A DNA stretch of 64,000 nt from Pseudomonadota bacterium (GCA_023440825.1 JAEXRL010000028.1:62001-126000); one strand, 5' to 3'. Counted from the stretch's first letter, positions 53,442 to 63,066 are shown. Program-made: numbers and translations. Notes: generated by a model not told the origin, from the letters alone.

Positions 53442-53849
53442 ATGAAGAGGATGTTGGCTGTCTTCGCTGTGGCTGCTTTGGCTACCGGATGAGCTGGAAG
53501 GGCCGCGAACCCAATAATGGTTCAACAGTACGGCGACAATTCAAAAAGCTGTCAAGCACTTGAGCATGACATGGCATTTATTCAATCAGAAGTGCAGCGC
53601 TTAGTCCCTGACACAGAGAAAACAGGTAAAAATGTTGCTTTAGGAGTTACGGGTGCTTTTTTCTTAGTACCATTGTTTTTTATGGACTTTAGCCACGCTG
53701 AGCAAATAGAAGTGAACGCTTACAGGCAGCGTTACAACCACCTCGCTATCTTGGCAATGGAAAAAGGCTGTGAAACAGATCGCAAGCCGATACTAGAGCA
53801 GCCAGAAGCTAAGCAGCCCATCGAGAAGGCTCCAGAGCCCAGCGCTTAA
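53442..53849 (+). pseudogene. small lipoprotein gene with a stop codon at the lipobox Cys
   Basis: A strong TTGGAGAGGG Shine-Dalgarno and ATG at 53442 start MKRMLAVFAVAALATG, a clear lipoprotein signal peptide. The next codon, where the lipobox Cys should be, is TGA (53490-53492) and is followed by AG. The frame then stays open as AGRAANPIMVQQYGDNSKSC to a stop at 53849 and contains Cys, a short hydrophobic stretch VTGAFFLVPLFFMDF and YRQRYNHLAILAMEKGC, like small phage/island lipoproteins. One base change (TGC or TGT to TGA) explains the break. Confidence 0.8.
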
Positions 53850-55071
53850 ACATTGTCCATCGAAGCGGTCTGACTTAACAGGCCGTTTTCTTGCTTGGCG
53901 TGTAACACCCAGCAGTGCTGGTTCATGCTCTCGGGTTCCGTAAGTATTACGGTACGGTTACTTTACCGTCTCTTACCAATTTCTTCAGGGAAGCGCCGGA
54001 CCCCACGGCTATTAAAGCCCTTATGCCAATCGCGGGAATGTATCAATCCGGTTTTTTCTGCTGTCTTTTTGTCAGGGCATACGCAGCGTGTACCCCTCGG
54101 TTAATTTGGCGCACTTACATCTCCCGGCTATGCGCAGCGTCTTTCGTGTGCCGTCGTCCGCCAGCCTGAAACTTAAAGGCTAGTGTGCTCCACATTCTCG
54201 ATTGTTAAAGATCGTTTAACGCTTCATTTACCTTCACTGGGCTGTCCTTGCTTAGCACACTGACCACGGACGTTAATCAGCAGAACCTTCAAGCTATTGG
54301 TTTTTATTAGCAGATGGGATTTTTGGAAACGGGACGCTCGAAAGTGGATTCGCAAGGGCGGGCTTATCCACTTATTCATCTGTGTTATCAAGGTTAGTAA
54401 TACGATTTTTATTTAGGCGTGGTGGCAGTGAAAATTCTATTTTTCAAAGTGAAATGTAATCGTTAGCATGAAAACGAAACTTGCGTAAAAACAACATCTT
54501 ACGGTAACATTTCCGTGCCAGTTCTGCTTGCCTTAACACTTACTCCTAGTGCCTTACCGTGTCTGAAAAGCTTCCATCTTGCGAGGGCTGGCGGCTTTGC
54601 TTTAGTTCGGGCTCTTACCCACGAATCTGGGGCTATGCTCATGCTGACTACTAAAGCGGAATTCTGCTGATAGGCGTGCTTGACTGGCTTTTAATAGCAG
54701 CTAAAGCTATTTCTGTGCGTGGTGGACATGTCCTTATGTCGGCGAGTATCGCATCTTGAAGTGGTCGCATAGTTATGCAGCTTTACTTTTTTATTCTGAA
54801 TGAAGCGAGTACTTACTGTGGTGAGTGATGGGGTAGGTCATGCGCTGGGCGAAGAGTGTTTGCATGGAGCGTTGCGTTCAAAGATTGCGAAATTGTATTT
54901 TTTGTTATAAAACATAATAGATTGCGATAGCTCCTAAGTGCTTGATGCGTAGCAAGATTAGACCTTTTAAGTATTGTCGAAAGTAAGCTTTTTGTTTGCT
55001 GGCTGGTTCTTAAAATACTCTCACTTCTGCGACCATTGGCTGGTGCGTTGTTGTGGGCAAGGAGTCTGAAA
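53850..55071. other. gene-poor stretch, possible decayed mobile DNA
   Basis: About 1.2 kb with many stops in all frames and only short frames without ribosome binding sites. On the minus strand near 54205-54222 lies GATCTTTAACAATCG, a boxA-like string. No transposase, integrase or terminal repeat was found. The segment just before 55072 may hold the autotransporter promoter. Confidence 0.5.
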
Positions 55072-58000
55072 ATGCCTGTCAATGTGAAATTGATCGCTAT
55101 TGTGCTATTTGCTGTAGTCCTTTCTCCTTTTCATTTTTCCAGTTTCGCTGCTGATTACACTCAAATAGTGGTTCCTGATGGGGCACAAAATGACATCAGC
55201 CTCAAGCCTGGCGACAGCGTTGTTTATTCAGGTGCTGATGCCGCCATTGTGGTAACAGGCAGTAATGCATCGTTTTCGGCGGATAAGATTAGTGTTTCAG
55301 CGGGTAGCGTTGGCAATACTCGTCCCCAAGGCGTGCTTGTCCAGACTGGTGGTACGGCCACCTTGTCTAATAGTTCGGTAAGCACAAGCTCAACGTTTCA
55401 AGGTGCACATGCTTTAAAGGCTGTGGGGCAGGGCAGCGAAATTATTGGTGATAATCTCAATTTATCTACATTTTCTTTGGGCTCTTATGGCGCCTCCGCA
55501 GAAAATGGCGGCAAGATAAGCTTAAGGAATGGTGGCGTCATTACCAGTACTGGCATAAGTGGTGGCTTGCATGCTACAGGCTTGAATTCCACCATTTTAG
55601 CCAATGGCACCAGCATATCTGGGGTACCTAACGTGGTCTTTGCAGAGCGTGGGGGACTAATTAAGCTAGAGAATGTTACGGTGCAATTGCAAGGTACCAA
55701 CTCGGGGGTGGGTTTAATCAGAGCTAAGGATATGGGCTCTCGGGTTGAACTCAAAGACTCCACGATTAATAATGAATGGCGCGCGATAGCTGTCCAAGCG
55801 GATGGAGGGGCGCACGTGGAGCTCGATACAGTCACCATCCATACAAATGGGGATGCTGTGCAGCTTCATGCCCCGACTGGAATGTCCGGTTCTACGGCTT
55901 TAGTGAAAAACTCGAAGCTGTTCATTAATGGTTCATCATATGGCCTGAATATCAACGGCAATTACGCTTCCGCTATAGTAGAAAATAGCTCTATTGAAGC
56001 AAAGCAAGGCCGGGGAGCCTGGCTAGCGGGTGCGAATACTAGCCTTAAGGCCAGTAATTTTTCAATAGAGTCTTTGTACGCAGGCATAGACAGTCGAGGT
56101 GGGGGCGTTACCTTAGATCAGGGCTCAGTAACGACCTTAGGTAATAACGCGCACGCTCTGTACATGTCTGTAGAAAAGGCAGGAGCGCGTTCATTCACAG
56201 CCACAGGGGTTACGGTAGAAACTCGTGGTAATTCCGCTGTAGGAGCATTGGCACGGCTGTCGGGAGCGCGAGTCAATTTAAACAGCTCCAATGTAACCAC
56301 CCGCGGGGCAGGCTCCCATGGCTTATATGCTACGGGAAACAACGTCGTTATCACCGCTAGCGGAACGACAGTGGATACACTGGGGGCAGGCTCAAGCGGG
56401 GCAGTCGTTAATAATCAGGCACAGCTCGCACTTGATAATTCGCAACTCCGTACCACGGGCGCTGGCTCGCATGGAGTCTGGAGTTACTTCACAGTGGCCA
56501 ATGCTGCTGCGCCTAACCAGATCACTCTGGCAGCAGGCTCTGGTATTGATACGCAGGATGGTACGGCTTTGTTGGCCACGGGTGGAGATCATGTGTTTGA
56601 CTTGTCTAAAGCATCGGTCACGACCCGAGCCTCAGGAGCCGAAAGCCAAGGCCTTTTCTTGCACTCTCGTCCTGTTACGGTTACGAACGGTGGAGTGTCA
56701 ACGGACATTGAGACAGGTTTGATTACTTTGCGTGTTGATAACAGTGCGATCAAAGGGGATGTTTTGATGGAAAGCGGTACCGCCGAGATTTCCCTCTCGA
56801 ATAATAGTGTGCTTAGTGGTGCGCTTCGCGAGCAAGGAAACAGTCACGTGACCCATCTTAGCGTGGACGACACATCGGTCTGGCAAGTGCGCGGGAATTC
56901 CTCTGTTCAGCATCTTGATAATCAAGGGCAGGTCGCTTTTTTACCGCCGACTCAGGGTGGCTTTAAAACCATACGGACCAATGAGTATGATGGGGGTGGG
57001 AGCCTTGCCTTGAACACCCGTCTTGGGGGGGATAATTCCGAGACGGATAAGTTGATTATCGATGGCGGGCCTATAACAGGCACAACAGGTGTAAGGGTGG
57101 TGAATGCGGGAGGAGGTGGAGGCCAAACGGAACAGGGCATCTTGGTGATAGAAGCGCTTAACGGCGCTAGTACTGTTGCTAATAGTTTCCAGTTACACGG
57201 CGCCTCCAGCGGCTACCGTGCTAGCACCGATACCGTTGCTGCAAGTGGGTATGACTATAGCCTTTTACGGGGTGGCACCGGTGGCGAGCAAGATAGCTGG
57301 TATCTGGTGTCCAAACACGTAGAGGTGCCCGTGGATCCAACTCCGGTCGATCCCGATCCTGTCGACCCGACTCCTGTAGATCCTAAGCCCCCTGTGGGAC
57401 CCTCCCATCACAACGTCTCCCCCGAGGTAGGGGCATATATTGGTAATCAACTAGCTGCTCGGCGCTTGTTTTCTCATCAACTACGTGATCGAACTCCTTA
57501 TATTCCTCAAGAGCAAAATACCGGCTTGAATGTTTGGACCCGGGTGGAGGCAGGGCGAGAGAAAGAGATATCAATGCGCGATGGTCGTATGAGCATCAGT
57601 ACAAAGCGGGCGGTCATTCAATTAGGTGGAGATTTTCTACAACGTCCTTTAGGTACCGCAGGCACCTTGCATGTGGGGTGGATGGGGGGGTACGGAGAAG
57701 CCCGCACGGATTCGCATTCTACGTTTTATGTACCGCAGTTAAGAGCTCGACAGCAAGTGGGTGCAAAGGGCAAGGCTACTGCGTACGCGGCGGGTGTTTA
57801 TGGCACCTTTCTAGCAAACACCAAGACTAATCTTGGTGCCTATGGTGATACGTGGCTACAGTACAGCCGTGTAAATAACACATTGAGCAGTGAGTTGGGC
57901 TCAGTCAAGTATCACGCGAATGTCTGGTCGGCTTCGCTGGAGGCGGGGTATGGTTTGCAACCTTTTCAAGGTAGTGACGCCCTGGATAAGCTCGTGATAA

Positions 58001-58383
58001 CACCCAATGCACAGGTGATTTACAGTCATTATGATGCAGATGACGCCATGCTGCATGGTTCCAGATTTCGTCCAGATACCAATGCAGCGTGGCAGCTACG
58101 TATGGGCGTACGGTTCGCGCCGCTGGTACACGATGCAGCGTTGGCCGACGCGAAGTTCAGGCCATTTCTGGAGCTTAACTGGTTACGTCACGACGATAAT
58201 GCAGTACGCATAGGGGGCAATACCTTGAAAAGCCAGATCTCACGTAACGTAGGTGAGGCCAAAGTGGGGGCCGAAGGCTGGTTTAATGATGCCGTGTCAG
58301 TCTCAGGGCATTTGTTTGCCCAGACGGGCTCTGATAGCCAACGTGCTTACGGCGGCATGCTGAGTGTACGCTATCAGTGGTGA
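55072..58383 (+). CDS. autotransporter (type Va) outer-membrane protein, pertactin-like passenger
   Basis: 1103 residues from ATG with AAGGAG eight bases upstream (a TTG extension is discarded). Signal peptide ends near FSSFAADYT. Residues about 30-745 are a beta-helical passenger with many short G/N/S-rich repeats (GTSISG, GAGSHGLYATGNN, GAGSHGVWSYF). A Pro-rich linker of VDPTPVDP units (about 752-777) leads to the beta-barrel (about 790-1103), which ends GGMLSVRYQW, a proper C-terminal aromatic for BAM. Passenger resembles pertactin/BapA-type proteins of Bordetella relatives, which suggests adhesion. No cleavage or protease motif is evident. Confidence 0.93.
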   Translation: MPVNVKLIAIVLFAVVLSPFHFSSFAADYTQIVVPDGAQNDISLKPGDSVVYSGADAAIVVTGSNASFSADKISVSAGSVGNTRPQGVLVQTGGTATLSNSSVSTSSTFQGAHALKAVGQGSEIIGDNLNLSTFSLGSYGASAENGGKISLRNGGVITSTGISGGLHATGLNSTILANGTSISGVPNVVFAERGGLIKLENVTVQLQGTNSGVGLIRAKDMGSRVELKDSTINNEWRAIAVQADGGAHVELDTVTIHTNGDAVQLHAPTGMSGSTALVKNSKLFINGSSYGLNINGNYASAIVENSSIEAKQGRGAWLAGANTSLKASNFSIESLYAGIDSRGGGVTLDQGSVTTLGNNAHALYMSVEKAGARSFTATGVTVETRGNSAVGALARLSGARVNLNSSNVTTRGAGSHGLYATGNNVVITASGTTVDTLGAGSSGAVVNNQAQLALDNSQLRTTGAGSHGVWSYFTVANAAAPNQITLAAGSGIDTQDGTALLATGGDHVFDLSKASVTTRASGAESQGLFLHSRPVTVTNGGVSTDIETGLITLRVDNSAIKGDVLMESGTAEISLSNNSVLSGALREQGNSHVTHLSVDDTSVWQVRGNSSVQHLDNQGQVAFLPPTQGGFKTIRTNEYDGGGSLALNTRLGGDNSETDKLIIDGGPITGTTGVRVVNAGGGGGQTEQGILVIEALNGASTVANSFQLHGASSGYRASTDTVAASGYDYSLLRGGTGGEQDSWYLVSKHVEVPVDPTPVDPDPVDPTPVDPKPPVGPSHHNVSPEVGAYIGNQLAARRLFSHQLRDRTPYIPQEQNTGLNVWTRVEAGREKEISMRDGRMSISTKRAVIQLGGDFLQRPLGTAGTLHVGWMGGYGEARTDSHSTFYVPQLRARQQVGAKGKATAYAAGVYGTFLANTKTNLGAYGDTWLQYSRVNNTLSSELGSVKYHANVWSASLEAGYGLQPFQGSDALDKLVITPNAQVIYSHYDADDAMLHGSRFRPDTNAAWQLRMGVRFAPLVHDAALADAKFRPFLELNWLRHDDNAVRIGGNTLKSQISRNVGEAKVGAEGWFNDAVSVSGHLFAQTGSDSQRAYGGMLSVRYQW
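57331..57396 (+). repeat. VDPxP-type repeat coding for the autotransporter linker
   Basis: Four to five degenerate 15-18-base units encode VDPTP/VDPDP/VDPKP. Such Pro-rich linkers join passenger and barrel in pertactin-like autotransporters; copy number can vary among strains. Confidence 0.75.
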
Positions 58384-58852
58384 GCTAGGTGTATGGCGTG
58401 GTTTTTTACCTAGCGTGTAATAAGCGCTACGCCTATGCGGTAAAAGAGGCGCTTGTTCGCCTCACTGCGTAGGTTCGAATTATTAACGATAAAAAACAGT
58501 CGTGTACTTTATGGGTATCGACTGTTTTTTAATCGCCAATTCACTGTAAAAAATTAAAATTCGTAGTAAATTTAATAGCGGTAATAGTATTTTTTAAATA
58601 GATAAGGTGCTGCGACAATATATGGCGAGATTGCAACAGGCCATATCTCGTTTCCTAAATAAATGCTTGGTTAAGTTCAGGAGTATGTGTATTCTGAATG
58701 CTCTGGTCTGGGCGTATGTTGTCTAAGCTTGGATATGACTGATTCGTTCAACTATTTTTGTGTTGACGATGTTTTATCAGTGCTTTTTGATGTAGAGGTA
58801 GCGGGTTGATTGTAAAAGCTGAATGATTTAAAACTCACTAAGGAAGATCATT
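58384..58852. other. gene-free stretch between autotransporter and GlcG-like gene
   Basis: It holds a small GAGGCG/CGCCTC hairpin at 58446-58463 and the terminator at 58486-58534. No coding frame was found. AAGGA lies upstream of the 58853 start. Confidence 0.5.
58486..58534. terminator. bidirectional terminator-like hairpin
   Basis: AAAAAACAGTCG pairs with CGACTGTTTTTT, with a loop of about 16 bases; A- and T-tracts on either side suit both directions. It lies about 105 bases after the autotransporter stop. Confidence 0.75.
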
Positions 58853-59341
58853 ATGATTCGTCGCTTTATATGTACCGCCCTAGTAGCTGTGCCATTTATG
58901 GCCCAGGCGCAAACCACCTTGCCTACAACACACTATTTGCCTTTGGAATTGGCCACCAAAGCTGCGCAGGCCACCATTAAGGCCTGTGCCAAAGAGGGGC
59001 ATGCTGTTAGCGTGGCAGTAGTTACTCGTGAAGGAGCGATTAAGGTCTCGCTGACAGAAGACGGAGCTGGTCCCCATACGGCGCCTAGCGCACAGGGCAA
59101 AGCGTTTACCGCGGCTTCCATGGGAAGAGATACTGCAGGCCTAGCTGAGTTTATCTCCACTAATCCCGCTAATAACGGCTTGCGAGATATGGACTCTCGC
59201 ATGGTAATACAGGCGGGGGGGCTACCCGTTCGGTTTAATAATATAGTGGTAGCAGGAATCGGTGTGGGTGGAGCGCCTACCGGTGCTATCGATGCGGCGT
59301 GTGCAGTAGAAGGATTAAAATCCATAGGCGCTGATTTATAA
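58853..59341 (+). CDS. secreted GlcG/HbpS-family protein
   Basis: 162 residues with signal peptide MIRRFICTALVAVPFMAQAQ. The mature part is a GlcG/HbpS (DUF336) domain: LELATKAAQATIKACAKEG, VSVAVVTREGAIKVSLTEDGAGPH, GKAFTAASMGRDT and VVAGIGVGGAPTGAIDAACA. Relatives bind heme or occur in glycolate and corrinoid gene clusters. Signal peptide places it in the periplasm. It is followed by a terminator and stands alone. Confidence 0.88.
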   Translation: MIRRFICTALVAVPFMAQAQTTLPTTHYLPLELATKAAQATIKACAKEGHAVSVAVVTREGAIKVSLTEDGAGPHTAPSAQGKAFTAASMGRDTAGLAEFISTNPANNGLRDMDSRMVIQAGGLPVRFNNIVVAGIGVGGAPTGAIDAACAVEGLKSIGADL

Positions 59342-59354
59342 TTTTATATTGAAA

Positions 59355-59386
59355 TAGCCCCATCTATATGATGGGGCTATTTTTAT
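59355..59386. terminator. terminator between convergent GlcG-like and IclR genes
   Basis: TAGCCCCATC / GATGGGGCTA with a short loop and five T, 10 bases after the GlcG-like stop. Confidence 0.85.
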
Positions 59387-59447
59387 GCCTAGCTTAAATG
59401 GTTTGATTCCATTTTTTAGTACTTATTTAAATATATTTGTTTTGTAT

Positions 59448-60290
59448 TTATCTTTTTATTGCAGGCAGCGATAGCTTTTGTACTATATCATTAAGCTGTG
59501 CGGAAATTTCAGTTCTTAAGCGTTGCTCGGATAATATGCTCTCAGGGCCACCACAACTAATTACAAATGTGCCCTCGCCAGTAATAGCCGTAAATGGAGC
59601 GGCTACGGCATTAATGCCCGCCTGCCAGTCCCCCAGTCCATAACAACAGCCACTGTTTTCGTAGTCTTTTTGCGCCCGCAGCAAGGTGTCACTCATGTGG
59701 GCTGGGGTCTCTAGTTTGGGCAGTAAGGCCTCTCGCTCATGCGCGTTTAGGCTGGCTAAATACGTACGTCCCATCGTGCTGTCCATGCTCACTCTGTAGC
59801 CCACGGGCAAACGCAAGTACAAGGCGGCGGAACCGTGTAGTGCATCGACATAAGTCATGGCCTGTCCGTCAAAAGCACCCAGGGCGACGGCTGCTCCGGT
59901 ACTTTCTGCCAGCATTTCCATTAATGGCCTAGCCAGTTGGCGGACCTCCAGACTTGCTAAGCAGCCAAAACCCAAGGCCAAAATTCCATAATCGGGCGAG
60001 TAGCGGCCTGTTTCCTGATCGTAGCGCAAATAGCCCAAACTGCTCAGTGTGTACACGATACGGCTAATCGTGGATTTTGGTAGGCCAGTGCGCTCAGCCA
60101 GTTCCAGATTGCCTAAGGAGCGTGTTTCGGGGCTAAAGCACCTTAAAACCTCTAGCCCACGTGCCAAAGCCTCGATAAAGCCGGACGAGGCTGGATCGCC
60201 TGGGCTTGTACTACGCTTGCGCCGTGCAGGACGGCGCGCGGCAGAGTCGAGGGAAGATGTTTTGTGCGCCTGATTGGATAAGGATTGCAT
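59448..60290 (-). CDS. IclR-family transcriptional regulator
   Basis: 280 residues. An N-terminal basic tail is followed by the IclR winged helix FIEALARGLEVLRCFSPE, LAERTGLPKSTISRIVYTL, and the effector domain with YVDALHG, VGYRVSMDSTMGRTYLA and INAVAAPFTAITGEGTFVISCGG. It is divergent from the Bug/GGT/aminotransferase genes across 110 bases that contain three GGAATT half-sites, so it is probably their regulator. Confidence 0.93.
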   Translation of the reverse strand: MQSLSNQAHKTSSLDSAARRPARRKRSTSPGDPASSGFIEALARGLEVLRCFSPETRSLGNLELAERTGLPKSTISRIVYTLSSLGYLRYDQETGRYSPDYGILALGFGCLASLEVRQLARPLMEMLAESTGAAVALGAFDGQAMTYVDALHGSAALYLRLPVGYRVSMDSTMGRTYLASLNAHEREALLPKLETPAHMSDTLLRAQKDYENSGCCYGLGDWQAGINAVAAPFTAITGEGTFVISCGGPESILSEQRLRTEISAQLNDIVQKLSLPAIKR

Positions 60291-60329
60291 TTGCGTAGTT
60301 AAGCTTTTATAGTTAAAACATTAAAAAAA

Positions 60330-60355
60330 GGAATTGAATTCCATTGTACGGAATT
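60330..60355. promoter_or_regulatory. IclR operator candidate (three GGAATT half-sites)
   Basis: GGAATT-G-AATTCC (60330-60342) is a perfect palindrome; a third half GGAATT (60350-60355) forms a second inverted pair with AATTCC. It lies between the divergent IclR and Bug starts. IclR proteins often bind GGAAT-type palindromes or three half-sites. Confidence 0.6.
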
Positions 60356-60400
60356 TAAGATAAAAATGCATCCAGTAGTAAAAATAAATCAGGAGACAAT

Positions 60401-61369
60401 ATGTTGAAAAAAGGAATCAAAAGTGTAGTGGCGGCAGCTCTATGTCTGGCTTTTAGTGCTGCTAGCGCAGCGAGTTTTCCAGAGCGTGCTGTTACCTTGG
60501 TGACCCCATTTCCCGCAGGAGGGGCTACCGATAGTCTGGCGCGCACCCTAGCTGAACACATGCGTAATTCGCTGGGGCAGGCTGTGGTAGTTGAAAACCG
60601 TGCAGGAGCAGCGACGACCATCGGTGCTTCTCAGGTAATGCGAGCGCAGCCTGACGGTTACACCATTTTGTTAGCCACCAACTCGACTCTGGTCACCAAC
60701 CGGTTTTTATTCAGCAGCTTGTCTTATGACCCGGACGCCTTCACCCCTATTGGCCTGATTGGTATAGGCCCTATGGTTTTATTAAGTGCTAAAAAGCATG
60801 GCTTCACGTCCTTGGATCAGGTTGTGCAGGCTGCACGTCAGAAGCCGGATCAGCTCAGCATTGCCTCGTTTGGTTCGGGCACTTCATCACATTTGGCGGC
60901 AGAGTATTTCCAGCAGATGGCCGATATTAAGCTGCTGCACGTACCGTTTCGTGGATCCACCCAAGCGCTGCCACAGATTATCAGTGGGGAAGTGGACCTG
61001 TTTTTCGACATGGTTAGCACGGGCATGCCTCATGTTGTAGATGGCAAGCTGGATGTGCAGGCCATTACGAGTAAGCAGCGTATGTCGACCTTACCTGATT
61101 TGCCAACGCTGGATGAGTCAGCTTACCCAGGCTTTGAAATGACAGCGTGGTTCACGCTGGTTGCGCCACCAGAAACGCCCCAAGAGAGGGTGGAGGTGCT
61201 GAATAAAGCGTTAAAGGCCGCCCTGATGGACGAGAGCGTGAAACAACGCATGTTTACCATGGGCATTGAGCCAGCAGAAGGTACTGCGCAAGCTATGCAA
61301 GCACAGATTAAACAAGAAATTCCAATTATAGAGTCGCTGGTTAAGCGCGCCGACATTGTTGTTCAGTAA
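60401..61369 (+). CDS. Bug/TctC-family tripartite tricarboxylate receptor
   Basis: 322 residues with a signal peptide cut near ASAASF. Bug motifs: AVTLVTPFPAGGATDSLART, VVVENRAGAATTIGA, DGYTILLATNS, LLHVPFRGS and GEVDLFFDMV. CAGGAG precedes the ATG. No TctAB genes are nearby. As first gene of the unit with GGT and an aminotransferase it probably delivers the substrate these enzymes use. Confidence 0.93.
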   Translation: MLKKGIKSVVAAALCLAFSAASAASFPERAVTLVTPFPAGGATDSLARTLAEHMRNSLGQAVVVENRAGAATTIGASQVMRAQPDGYTILLATNSTLVTNRFLFSSLSYDPDAFTPIGLIGIGPMVLLSAKKHGFTSLDQVVQAARQKPDQLSIASFGSGTSSHLAAEYFQQMADIKLLHVPFRGSTQALPQIISGEVDLFFDMVSTGMPHVVDGKLDVQAITSKQRMSTLPDLPTLDESAYPGFEMTAWFTLVAPPETPQERVEVLNKALKAALMDESVKQRMFTMGIEPAEGTAQAMQAQIKQEIPIIESLVKRADIVVQ

Positions 61370-61393
61370 CACCTATCACGTAGAGACCTTATT

Positions 61394-62989
61394 ATGGCAG
61401 TAGATACTTATTGGCAGTTTCCTCATATGAGCCGGCGTATGCCGGTGTTGGCCTCTAATGTCGTGAGCACCACGCAGCCTCTTGCTTCGCAGGCAGGTTT
61501 GCGCATGATGCTGGCGGGTGGTAATGCCGTTGATGCAGCGCTGGCAACAGCGATTGCCTTGACGGTGGTCGAACCCGTGATGAACGGCATAGGGGGTGAT
61601 GCGTTTGCTTTATTGTGGGATAAAGGCAAGTTATATGCCTTGAACGCATCGGGACGCTCCCCCAAGGCGTGGAACTTGGACTACTTCAGTGGGCGGACTC
61701 AGATGCCCGAGTTAGGCTGGGGAACAGTCACTGTTCCTGGGCAAGTGGCCGGCTGGTACGAGTTGTCCAAGCGCTTTGGTCGTCTGCCATTTAGTGATTT
61801 ATTTGGTCCGGCCATCAGTTATGCTGAAAATGGCTTTGCTGTTTCTCCCACCGTTGCACGGCAGTGGGCGGGGCAAGCTGAAAAGCTCAAGGATCAGCCA
61901 GGTTTTGCGGCGGCTTTTTTGCCTCAGGGCAGAGCGCCGCAAGCCGGTGAAATCTGGCGTTTCCCCGAGCAGGCTCGCAGTCTGGAGCTGATCGCCCAGA
62001 GCCAGGGGAAAGCTTTTTACGAAGGCGAGTTGGCCGAGCGCATTGCCGCCTTTGCTGCGCAGACGGGCGGAGCGATTACTCAGGACGATCTGGCGGCGCA
62101 TCAGTGTGACTGGGTGGAGCCTATATCCATGAGCTACCGTGATGAGTTTCGGCTTTATGAATTGCCGCCTAACGGTCAGGGTATTGCCGCGTTGATGGCG
62201 CTGGGCATGCTCGATACCTTTGACCCGCCGAGCTCGGACTGCTCTTTAGATCTGTTTCATCAGCCTATTGAGGCCGTTAAATTAGCGTTTGCGGACTTGC
62301 ACGAGCATGTGGGTGATCCCATCGGTATGGGTGAGCTGGCTGCGCAATTGCTGGATCGCGATTACTTGCGTCGCCGCGCAGCCTTGATTGATCCGCGCAA
62401 GGCCTCCATGCCGACGGCTGGCTTGCCCGAGCAAGGCGGGACAGTGTATCTGACCGCTGCAGACGCTGAGGGCATGATGGTGTCTTTCATCCAGTCCAAT
62501 TATCACGGTTTTGGGTCGGGAGTGGTGGTGCCCGGCACGGGCATTGCTTTGCATAATCGAGGCCGGAATTTTTCCTTAATGCCAGGGCATCGCAATCAGC
62601 TCGCTCCGCGCAAACGACCCATGCACACGATTATTCCTGCTTTTGTGACCCGTAATAATGAGCCCTATGCCAGTTTTGGTGTCATGGGTGGCAATATGCA
62701 GGCGCAGGGGCATGTGCAAATGATGCAACAATTGGTGGACTTAAAGCGTAACCCACAGGCAGCGGTCGATGCGCCGCGTTTCCGCGTCGAGTCCGAGTCC
62801 CGAGTGATGCTGGAACAGCACACTCCCACGCATGTGGTGGAGGCTTTGTGGGCTGCTGGGCATAATATAGATATGCAGCCTGCTGATAGCCTGGATTTTG
62901 GGGCTGCTCAGCTTATCGTTAAACATGAACAAGGCGGATATTTGGCTGCTTCAGATCCTCGTCGAGACGGTCAAGCTGTAGGTTACTAG
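61394..62989 (+). CDS. gamma-glutamyltransferase family protein (cytoplasmic type)
   Basis: 531 residues. The Ntn-hydrolase precursor has no signal peptide, unlike classical periplasmic GGT, and resembles YwrD-type proteins. N-terminal half: ASQAGLRMMLAGGNAVDAALAT, GIGGDAFALLWD. The self-processing Thr is in EQGGTVYLTAADAEG; FGSGVVVPGTG and NRGRNFSLMPGH follow, then KRPMHTIIPAF and FGVMGGNMQAQGHVQ. Starts 25 bases after the Bug gene. It may hydrolyse a gamma-glutamyl amide to release glutamate and an amine, which the downstream aminotransferase could use; this is inference. Confidence 0.92.
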   Translation: MAVDTYWQFPHMSRRMPVLASNVVSTTQPLASQAGLRMMLAGGNAVDAALATAIALTVVEPVMNGIGGDAFALLWDKGKLYALNASGRSPKAWNLDYFSGRTQMPELGWGTVTVPGQVAGWYELSKRFGRLPFSDLFGPAISYAENGFAVSPTVARQWAGQAEKLKDQPGFAAAFLPQGRAPQAGEIWRFPEQARSLELIAQSQGKAFYEGELAERIAAFAAQTGGAITQDDLAAHQCDWVEPISMSYRDEFRLYELPPNGQGIAALMALGMLDTFDPPSSDCSLDLFHQPIEAVKLAFADLHEHVGDPIGMGELAAQLLDRDYLRRRAALIDPRKASMPTAGLPEQGGTVYLTAADAEGMMVSFIQSNYHGFGSGVVVPGTGIALHNRGRNFSLMPGHRNQLAPRKRPMHTIIPAFVTRNNEPYASFGVMGGNMQAQGHVQMMQQLVDLKRNPQAAVDAPRFRVESESRVMLEQHTPTHVVEALWAAGHNIDMQPADSLDFGAAQLIVKHEQGGYLAASDPRRDGQAVGY

Positions 62990-63066
62990 CGTATTGGCGC
63001 GCCACGTGTGCAGAGCACGGGGCGCGCTGTTATTGTGCATTGTTTGTCTTCACCCCGAGTCCATCT

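Noticed and set aside
53490..53492. UGA as selenocysteine in the small lipoprotein gene
   Set aside because: No stem-loop right after the codon, and the residue belongs to a lipobox, where Cys is needed for lipidation; mutation is simpler.
54813..55082. 89-codon minus-strand frame before the autotransporter
   Set aside because: Covers the autotransporter upstream region and start, low-complexity composition, no ribosome site.
57331..57396. VDPxP repeats as a separate regulatory repeat
   Set aside because: They are in-frame coding repeats of the autotransporter linker.
58471..58480. GGTTCGAAT as second attachment site of an element in tRNA-Val
   Set aside because: Only the nine bases of the general tRNA T-loop match; flanks differ from the tRNA 3' end.
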